From RGIG8748 sp045544515 (lineage in GTDB: Bacteria > Bacillota > Clostridia > UMGS1810): 64,000 bases of DNA. Below the pieces are notes generated by a model that searched no databases, had not been told where the DNA came from, and saw only the letters and a list, made by a program, of their open reading frames with translations. Positions 58,812 to 64,000 of this stretch are shown here, piece after piece. Both the position numbers and the translations under genes were made by a program. The first letter of the stretch is position 1, and each line of letters opens with the position of its first letter. The stretch lies in NCBI GenBank assembly GCA_045544515.1, contig JAZPZD010000008.1, positions 59,570 through 123,569 of the forward strand. Direction: 5' to 3'.

Positions 58812-60431
58812 TTAGGCTGATACTACCTCGTAATTGTCCTCGCATATCATACCTATTTCATCCGTATAGCTCTTTTCGAGAAATGGTGCTTTCATTAGCA
58901 TTTCAAGGCGGAGACCATACTCATCCTCGTGGATTATTATTTTTTCTAACAGCAGACACAGATTTGTGTGGCTCAATTCCTTTTCACTTAATATCTTATC
59001 AAGCAGATTTGCATTTTCGAGCATTGCCTTTTTTCGCTCTTTGATGGTTTTATCGATATTCTCTATCTTTGCAACCTCGTTTTTGAAGCCTTCGATTTCT
59101 CTGTTCCGCTTTTCTATCATTCTTTCATATCTTTCGGCATTATCCCTGTCCTTGATTTTCTCCATCAGGATTTGCTCTATCTCAAGCTCGGTGATATTTA
59201 TACTGTCATTAAGTCTTTTTATCTTTTTGGTCACATTGTTTTTCTGTGACATCCATGACCGTATATCAATTTCAATTTGTCTTGAGCATTTGGATAGTCC
59301 GTCTCTCATTACGGCAAGTTGCTTATAAATCTGTTCGTCAAGCACTGATTCGTTAATTCTATGAGAGGAGCATACCATATGAGTGTGCCTGTGATAGCCG
59401 TTGCACACATACTCAATTCTGTCCGGCTTATCCTTAGTTTTTCTCCTTTTTGCTGTAAATGTGCTACCGCAATCTCCACATTTTAAGAGAGAAGCATATC
59501 TGTGGCAAGGCTGATTGTTTTGAGATTTCACTTTACCCTCTGAGTTTATCCGTATAATCTCTTGTACCTTGTCCCAAATTTCTCTTGGGATGATTGCAGG
59601 AACTGCATCCCTATGTATAAATTGCTCCTCTTTAGGTACCTTTATCTGCTTTTTGGTTATACGGCTTCGTTCCCTTTGATGATTGACCAAATCGCCGCAG
59701 TAGAAGGGATTAGTGAGAATTCTTCGCACTATCGAATATGTCCACAGATATTCAAAGGTTGCTTTTGGCTTGTTATCCCCAAGACTTTTCCCTTTTAACT
59801 TTAGTTCATAGTAGGCAGGTGTTTTAACACCTTCTTGATTTAAAATTTTTGCTATTGTTTCAGTACCATGTCCATCCAAGAACAGCTTATATATCCTTCT
59901 GATAATATCCGCCGTTTCCTCACATATCTCAACTTTTTTGGTGTACCTGTCCTTTAGGTATCCCATCGGCACATTGATAACTATTCCTTCAAATTCTTGT
60001 TTGTGTCTTAATGCGGCGAGAATTTTGACGATTATGTCTTGCACATAACTATCGTTTATTATTCCTTTGAAGCCTATCATTAAATCATCGCTTCTGTTAA
60101 AGGAGTCTATTCCTTCCGTTACGGATACAATCCTTACATTTCGTTCTTTCATATCCTTTACGATAAGAAGCGTATAGAATCTGTCACGGCTCAGCCTTGA
60201 TAAGTCTTTTACATAAACTGTATCAATCATTTTAGCATCTGCCAGTTCGTACATTCGTTTAATGCCCGGGCGGTCAAAAAGCGTTCCGCTTATGTTATTC
60301 TCTAAAACTTCATCAATAATGGTATCTCCGACCTTATGTACATATTCTCTTACTAAGTCCCTTTGCATATGTAGGGATTCGTGTTCTGTATCTTCGTCTC
60401 GTGATTTTCTGCATAGTATAAATCCTGCCAT
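58812..60431 (-). CDS. Large serine recombinase (TndX/TnpX-like)
   Basis: 539 residues. N-terminal resolvase domain with nucleophile Ser10 in ILCRKSRDED and catalytic Arg residues in DRPGIKRM and VKDLSRLSRDR. The recombinase domain follows (GYLKDRYTKKVEICEETADIIRRIYKLFLDG). A zinc-ribbon domain (CGDCGSTF...CNGYHRHTHMVC) and a C-terminal coiled coil (residues about 380-480) complete the architecture. Catalyses excision and integration of the element. SD GGAGGTG lies upstream. Confidence 0.95.
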   Translation of the reverse strand: MAGFILCRKSRDEDTEHESLHMQRDLVREYVHKVGDTIIDEVLENNISGTLFDRPGIKRMYELADAKMIDTVYVKDLSRLSRDRFYTLLIVKDMKERNVRIVSVTEGIDSFNRSDDLMIGFKGIINDSYVQDIIVKILAALRHKQEFEGIVINVPMGYLKDRYTKKVEICEETADIIRRIYKLFLDGHGTETIAKILNQEGVKTPAYYELKLKGKSLGDNKPKATFEYLWTYSIVRRILTNPFYCGDLVNHQRERSRITKKQIKVPKEEQFIHRDAVPAIIPREIWDKVQEIIRINSEGKVKSQNNQPCHRYASLLKCGDCGSTFTAKRRKTKDKPDRIEYVCNGYHRHTHMVCSSHRINESVLDEQIYKQLAVMRDGLSKCSRQIEIDIRSWMSQKNNVTKKIKRLNDSINITELEIEQILMEKIKDRDNAERYERMIEKRNREIEGFKNEVAKIENIDKTIKERKKAMLENANLLDKILSEKELSHTNLCLLLEKIIIHEDEYGLRLEMLMKAPFLEKSYTDEIGMICEDNYEVVSA

Positions 60432-60458
60432 TTCTTTTCACCTCCGTTTTATTTGTGA

Positions 60459-60487
60459 GGGAACCGAAAGGGTTAATTTCGGTTCCC
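60459..60487 (-). terminator. Hairpin between the small gene and the recombinase
   Basis: 11-bp stem GGGAACCGAAA / TTTCGGTTCCC with a 7-nt loop. Read leftward it is followed by TCACAAATAAAAC rather than a long T-run, so termination may be partial. Confidence 0.55.
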
Positions 60488-60548
60488 TTTTCAGCAACAT
60501 ACAATACCACAAAGAAGTTAATATATCCAGCTAAAAATCTAACCAAAG

Positions 60549-60707
60549 TTATGCTGAATTTTCGTGCAATTCATCCTCGGCTAATATCATATTTTCAGTC
60601 AGATATTCTTGTGCTACCGCCCGAAGAAAATTCATATAATCTTCTTCGGTTCCAACGCATTTAATGCTAACTGTATAAACATAAAGTTCTTTTTCTTTTC
60701 TTGCCAT
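60549..60707 (-). CDS. Small protein of the mobilizable element
   Basis: 52 residues starting MARKEKELYVYTVSIKCV, with GTEEDYMNFLRAVAQEYL in the centre and an acidic end. GAGGTG lies about 10 nt before the ATG. Codon composition looks coding. It is 15 nt after the relaxase stop, so it probably belongs to the mob operon. Family not recognised. Confidence 0.65.
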   Translation of the reverse strand: MARKEKELYVYTVSIKCVGTEEDYMNFLRAVAQEYLTENMILAEDELHENSA

Positions 60708-60721
60708 TTTAATCGCACACC

Positions 60722-62260
60722 TCACATTCCCAACATGAAATCGATGTATTCTTCATCCTCGATTTCATCTTCTAACATTTCGTCGATTTCTTCCTGCTCA
60801 CGGATAAGCTCTTCGTCAGACTCATCCTTACTTACGAGGGCAGATACAATTCCGGCAGCTATTCCAATGGCTACACCAAGATTTCCGCCTGCCATTTTTG
60901 CTTCCTGTTCCTTTTTTCGTTCTTCCTCGTCATCACTGCCGGAGTCTATCATGTCAGCAATCGCTGCAGCACCATGAAGAGCAGTGCCGACAATCCCACC
61001 GAAGTCAGACCCACCGTAATGATAATTTTCATCATGCGGTTCTCCAACTCGTCTCTCAAATCTCCCAGTTCCAATATTTTCTCTCTCATCGTTTTCGAGA
61101 AGTCCAGAATCTCCGTACTCATCGTCCGGGATATCTCCGAAATAAATTCCTCTCTCTTTTTCCCATCCTGTCGTATTATCTCCGACAGCTTCTCTACCTG
61201 TTGCCAGTTCAGTTCCATTGATTGAGTCAGCATATCTGCCATCCCTTTCTTCACTACCGAGGTCTGATTCTTTACGAATCTCTCCAGGTCTTGGCTCGTA
61301 GAGAGTCCATCTATCATCCTGTACAGTGTTGGTTGAAATGTCACTGCTTCCCGTAGGAGTCTCTGCTCTTCCAACCTCATCTCTTTGGGGATTGCGTACA
61401 GTATCGGTTGATATGGTGTCTCTTCCAATTTCTTCATTGCCTGACCATTCAGCCTTTTCAACTGTTCCGTTGGTGATGTGTTTTGATAATTGTTCTCGTA
61501 GTTTGAATTCATTCTCTATCATTCCTTTCAAATATTTATGTTCGTGTAATTTGAAGTCTCTGCACTTCATTCCGTTGGGACAAATAAATGTAATTGATTT
61601 TCTTGTATCTGTCCAAATCATATCGTAGCCGCGCCGTTTCATTTCCTGTACGAAATCCTTACGGGTTCCGCTTTTCTTCATGGCTTGATCGATATTCCAC
61701 ATCAGTGCGAACTTCCAACTGTTACCTCGCTGTGCTGCTCTATATTCTCCACGGGGGATATAGTTTGTACGCTTTTGAGGGTTTTTTATAATCGAGTATC
61801 CGTGACTCATACAAATCCTGTCACTTTTCTCCCTGAGATGCTCCAGTGTATGAGTGTCTTGCCTCAGCTTATATCCCGTTTCAAAACTTACAGAGTTTAT
61901 AACAAAGTGCGAGTGTGGGTTTCTTGTATCAAGATGTGTTGCTACTAATATTTCATGTCCTGGCCAAGCTTCTGCCGCAAATTCTCTTGCAATTTCATGT
62001 GCCTTATCGTGTGTGATTCCTTCCTTGTAAGAGAACGATTGCACATAGTGGTAATAATATGTACCTTCCAATTTGTCATAAGCCGCTTTGGTAGTCATAA
62101 ATTCACGGAAGGCATTTTCGCCGTTACAATTAATTCCGCTGACAATTCTTCTGCCCGATTGTATATCCCGAACCTTGTCCTCTCTCTTGCAATAATTTAT
62201 TACTCCGTACATCGCAGCAGGTGACTGCTTTTTTACTTTTACATAAGTTACAGTTGCCAT
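60722..62260 (-). CDS. mobA: Relaxase MobA (MOBP/VirD2-like)
   Basis: Nicks oriT and leads the strand to the recipient. 512 residues from ATG 62260, which overlaps the mobC stop (TAATG). Relaxase domain in residues 1-250: TYVKVKKQSPAAMYGVINYC, HYVQSFSY, and motif III HLDTRNPHSHFVIN with the His cluster. Residues about 265-430 are low-complexity and polar, and this is exactly where a second gene is read in another frame. The C-terminus carries a Gly/Ala-rich hydrophobic patch and a very acidic tail. Confidence 0.92.
   Translation of the reverse strand: MATVTYVKVKKQSPAAMYGVINYCKREDKVRDIQSGRRIVSGINCNGENAFREFMTTKAAYDKLEGTYYYHYVQSFSYKEGITHDKAHEIAREFAAEAWPGHEILVATHLDTRNPHSHFVINSVSFETGYKLRQDTHTLEHLREKSDRICMSHGYSIIKNPQKRTNYIPRGEYRAAQRGNSWKFALMWNIDQAMKKSGTRKDFVQEMKRRGYDMIWTDTRKSITFICPNGMKCRDFKLHEHKYLKGMIENEFKLREQLSKHITNGTVEKAEWSGNEEIGRDTISTDTVRNPQRDEVGRAETPTGSSDISTNTVQDDRWTLYEPRPGEIRKESDLGSEERDGRYADSINGTELATGREAVGDNTTGWEKERGIYFGDIPDDEYGDSGLLENDERENIGTGRFERRVGEPHDENYHYGGSDFGGIVGTALHGAAAIADMIDSGSDDEEERKKEQEAKMAGGNLGVAIGIAAGIVSALVSKDESDEELIREQEEIDEMLEDEIEDEEYIDFMLGM
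60949..61512 (-). CDS. MobB-like protein nested within mobA in another frame
   Basis: 187 residues, fully inside mobA in a different minus-strand frame. ATG 61512 follows AAAGGA by 10 nt. The protein looks more structured than the mobA frame it overlaps: a polar N-terminus, a long heptad-like helical region (residues about 70-155) and a C-terminal transmembrane helix (KIIITVGLTSVGLSALLFMVL). In RSF1010-type plasmids mobB overlaps mobA in another frame and encodes a membrane-interacting accessory protein; this is the same logic in a clostridial element. The sequence relation to RSF1010 MobB is not established. Confidence 0.7.
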   Translation of the reverse strand: MNSNYENNYQNTSPTEQLKRLNGQAMKKLEETPYQPILYAIPKEMRLEEQRLLREAVTFQPTLYRMIDGLSTSQDLERFVKNQTSVVKKGMADMLTQSMELNWQQVEKLSEIIRQDGKKREEFISEISRTMSTEILDFSKTMREKILELGDLRDELENRMMKIIITVGLTSVGLSALLFMVLQRLLT

Positions 62261-62577
62261 TATTTTCGCCTCGCAATCTTGCATAAATTATCGTTCATTA
62301 TTTCGAGTTCTTTTCTGATACCTTCAAAATTTTCTCGCTGATATATGTCCATATTTGCCCTCGCAGCAATTTGATTTATGTTGTTACCGATTCTTCTTAA
62401 TTCTATAAGGTGTGGTTGAACATTCTCGGGAACAACTATCGGTACCAGTTTTGAAAGCTCTACTATGTAGTCAGTTCTACTAAGGTTAGCTTTCTTTGCC
62501 ATATTAACTATATGGGCTTTTTCTTCTTCGGTAAGTCTTACTGTAAGAGTTATATTTCGTCTTCTGTTTACTTTCAT
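62260..62577 (-). CDS. mobC: Relaxosome protein MobC (ribbon-helix-helix)
   Basis: 105 residues from ATG 62577, with AGGAAGG 9 nt upstream. N-terminal ribbon-helix-helix (NITLTVRLTEEEKAHIVNMAKKANLSRTDYI) binds oriT; the C-terminal LIELRRIGNNINQIAARAN is the MobC family signature. Overlaps mobA by one base. Confidence 0.93.
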   Translation of the reverse strand: MKVNRRRNITLTVRLTEEEKAHIVNMAKKANLSRTDYIVELSKLVPIVVPENVQPHLIELRRIGNNINQIAARANMDIYQRENFEGIRKELEIMNDNLCKIARRK

Positions 62578-62611
62578 AAATATCATCCTTCCTAATTAAT
62601 TTTTATAGTGG

Positions 62612-62678
62612 GTCCGGGCTACCGCCCGAGATTCCGCACGCCATCGGCGAGGCGAAACGGGCGGCAGGATAGCCGGAC
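62612..62678. other. Candidate oriT palindrome
   Basis: GC-rich nested inverted repeats in an otherwise A/T-rich region: outer arms GTCCGGGCTA...TAGCCGGAC, then CCGCCCG...CGGGCGG, and an inner CGCC-ATC-GGCG hairpin (62639-62649). It lies 35 bp upstream of mobC, the usual oriT position. The nick site is not identified. Confidence 0.6.
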
Positions 62679-62689
62679 GCTCTGCTTGC

Positions 62690-62707
62690 CCCCTCTTAAA
62701 AGAGGGG
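62690..62707. terminator. Hairpin after the RepA-like gene
   Basis: CCCCTCTT / AAGAGGGG perfect 8-bp stem with a 2-nt spacer, overlapping the approach to the repA stop. Terminator or part of the oriT region. Confidence 0.45.
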
Positions 62708-62708
62708 A

Positions 62709-63773
62709 TTAAAATTCTCCCTCGGCGTCATCTCTTAACACAGTTTCTTCACTCACAGGGTCAGTAGGGACGGTTATTGGGATACCAAGATTTCCGTCAC
62801 TATCGGCACTGTTTAGGTAGATAAGTCTCTTCCCATTGCTCCGTTTAGACTTATATCTAATCCCAAACTCTTCGAGTTCCGGGATGTTTTGATTGAGTCT
62901 TTTTGATAGAACTATGGGTGAGATTTCTTCTGTTGTGTACGCAGATAACCTCTCTGCAAGCTCCGCAGGTGTTCCTGAAAAACATTTTTCATCCTTCAAA
63001 AATTTAACCACCGTTGCGGTAATATCTTCGAGAAGTATTTCAGGAGTTTCAACGCTGTCGGTAATCAAATCCCAAATCTTGCTCTTGCGGTCAAAATTTA
63101 ATTCCATAATCCTGTCATCAATATCTCTTCCGGTACAGATAAGCTTTGCTCTTGTGCCTTCTCTCTTTAGTTTCTCGAGAACAAAGGTTGAGTCTGCTGC
63201 ACCTGTAATTCCTGTAGTGCCTGACACCCTATTCATCGGGTCATCGTCTTTTTGTTTTCTCAAATGATGGATAAGCACGATGGCAATTTTCAATTTGTCA
63301 GCGATGCTTTTGAGAAAACTTATGTCACGATAATCACTTGCATATGCGTTATCATTTGATATGGTACGTATCTTCTGGAAGGTATCAATCACTATCAGCT
63401 TTGTGTTAGGGTGATTGGAACAAAAATTTTCAATCTGTTCTTCAATCCCGTAACCAATACTCTCTGCCATAGTAGCAAAGTGAATATCGGGCGGCGCATC
63501 ATCTGTCAGGTCAAACAGTCTGCTTTGTATTCTTGCAAAGCTGTCTTCCAAACAGAGATATAATGTTGTTCCTTGCTTGGTTTCAAAATTCCAAAACTTT
63601 TCTCCTGTTGCTACTTTTAAGCAGAGAAGAAGCGCTAACCAAGATTTACCTATCTTTGGTTTCCCCGATAAAATATGTAAGCCTTGTGAGATTAAACCAT
63701 CTACTACAAATTCTATTGGGGGTATGTATGTGTTCATTAATGTTTCGCCGTTAACTGTTTTTAAGGTCTTCAT
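62709..63773 (-). CDS. RepA-like RecA-fold ATPase/helicase
   Basis: 354 residues from ATG 63773 (GGGAGG 10 nt upstream; two earlier in-frame ATGs overlap this site). RecA-like/AAA_25 ATPase: Walker A SGKPKIGKSWLA, Walker B KLIVIDTFQK, a VLIHHLRKQ sensor and GITGAADSTFVLEK. It resembles the hexameric helicase RepA of RSF1010 and helicases of many integrative elements. The C-terminal part has a winged-helix-like segment (TPAELAERLSAY). Likely needed for replication after excision or transfer. Confidence 0.85.
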   Translation of the reverse strand: MKTLKTVNGETLMNTYIPPIEFVVDGLISQGLHILSGKPKIGKSWLALLLCLKVATGEKFWNFETKQGTTLYLCLEDSFARIQSRLFDLTDDAPPDIHFATMAESIGYGIEEQIENFCSNHPNTKLIVIDTFQKIRTISNDNAYASDYRDISFLKSIADKLKIAIVLIHHLRKQKDDDPMNRVSGTTGITGAADSTFVLEKLKREGTRAKLICTGRDIDDRIMELNFDRKSKIWDLITDSVETPEILLEDITATVVKFLKDEKCFSGTPAELAERLSAYTTEEISPIVLSKRLNQNIPELEEFGIRYKSKRSNGKRLIYLNSADSDGNLGIPITVPTDPVSEETVLRDDAEGEF

Positions 63774-63910
63774 AAAGTTCATTCCTCCCATATATTATTT
63801 TTTTGAAATCGGCTTTTGAGATTTGTATGATTTTTGCAATCACCACCTTTCGCTTTTTCATTGCCGGCAAATTCATTATAGACTTTTTGCGAGAAGTATG
63901 GTATCATTAT

Positions 63911-63948
63911 TGTAATGAATAAAAGTATTGAAAGTTTTATTTATTACA
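63911..63948. promoter_or_regulatory. Imperfect 14-bp inverted repeat, operator candidate
   Basis: TGTAATGAATAAAA (63911-63924) and TTTTATTTATTACA (63935-63948) are inverted copies with one mismatch, 10-nt spacer, in the divergent region between the RepA-like gene and the rightward gene at 63974. Confidence 0.5.
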
Positions 63949-63973
63949 TTTACTTTGAAAGGCGGGTGTAATA

Positions 63974-64000
63974 ATGTCTGTTTCAAATTTTAGCAACATA
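63974..64000 (+). CDS. Start of a rightward gene (cut by the window edge)
   Basis: ATG at 63974 with AAAGGCGGGTG 6-10 nt upstream; nine codons (MSVSNFSNI) are visible. Too short to assign. Divergent from the RepA-like gene, so possibly a regulator or the next module of the element. Confidence 0.45.

Larger units (their letters stand above)
58812..64000. mobile_element. Integrated mobilizable element (partial; continues right)
   Basis: Module of serine recombinase, relaxase, nested mobB-like gene, mobC, oriT-like palindrome and RepA-like ATPase, beginning 55 bp after tRNA-Leu. No conjugation machinery (VirB4, coupling protein) is present in the visible part, so it would need a helper. The left att site must lie between the tRNA gene and the recombinase stop, but its core cannot be fixed without the other end. 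Confidence 0.75.

Overview
The window is chromosomal DNA of an endospore-forming, anaerobic member of the Clostridia (Bacillota), most likely Oscillospirales or a related gut lineage. Evidence: low-to-medium GC, Shine-Dalgarno (SD) sites before nearly every gene, the complete spoIIIAA-AH operon beside sigH, pyruvate formate-lyase with its activase, rubrerythrin, MurT/GatD, a CD1247-type acidic protein and DUF6774. The last ~5 kb is an integrated mobilizable element that runs off the right edge. The left edge cuts through a tyrosine recombinase.

Layout. 1-1.1 kb: recombinase tail and a small membrane protein. 1.1-7.8 kb: full F1Fo ATP synthase operon (I-a-c-b-delta-alpha-gamma-beta-epsilon) behind a perfect sigma-A promoter; the c subunit has a two-carboxylate, Na+-type site and epsilon lacks its C-terminal domain. 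7.8-12.4 kb: a membrane-anchored EIIA-like protein, then a leftward cpsB-cpsC-cpsD-wecB-vanZ envelope operon. 12.6-17.1 kb: AzgA-type purine permease, a MITE-like terminator element, and a leftward CPA2 antiporter/CLC pair. 17.3-21.6 kb: pyruvate formate-lyase split into two genes, its activase, and an AlaX editing protein. 21.7-30.6 kb: MATE transporter, a frameshifted gene, CD1247-like protein, efp, pepP, nth, cdaR, cdaA, an rRNA methyltransferase, and rplT-rpmI-infC with a leader attenuator.

30.6-41.7 kb: DUF4397 protein and a partner, a stand-alone EIIC-like protein, murT-gatD, a DUF6774 miniprotein, tRNA-Pro, rubrerythrin, a decayed flavoprotein gene, a TetM-like GTPase fused to a Rae1-like nuclease, and metY. 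41.7-54.6 kb: a long leftward housekeeping and sporulation block (DivIVA-like, DUF2156, radC, tlyA, dxs, ispA, xseB, xseA, nusB, Asp23, spoIIIAH-AA). 54.6-58.6 kb: sigH, rplM-rpsI, an ArsB/NhaD-type permease and exoA. From 58.67 kb: tRNA-Leu(UAG), then the element with a large serine recombinase, a small gene, a MOBP-type relaxase with a second gene nested in another frame, mobC, an oriT-like palindrome and a RepA-like ATPase.

Most noteworthy observations: the split pyruvate formate-lyase; the ribosome-protection GTPase/Rae1 nuclease fusion; the nested mobB-like gene; the Na+-type ATP synthase with truncated epsilon; the AUC start of infC; and several small genes (28-59 codons) that a length cutoff would miss.
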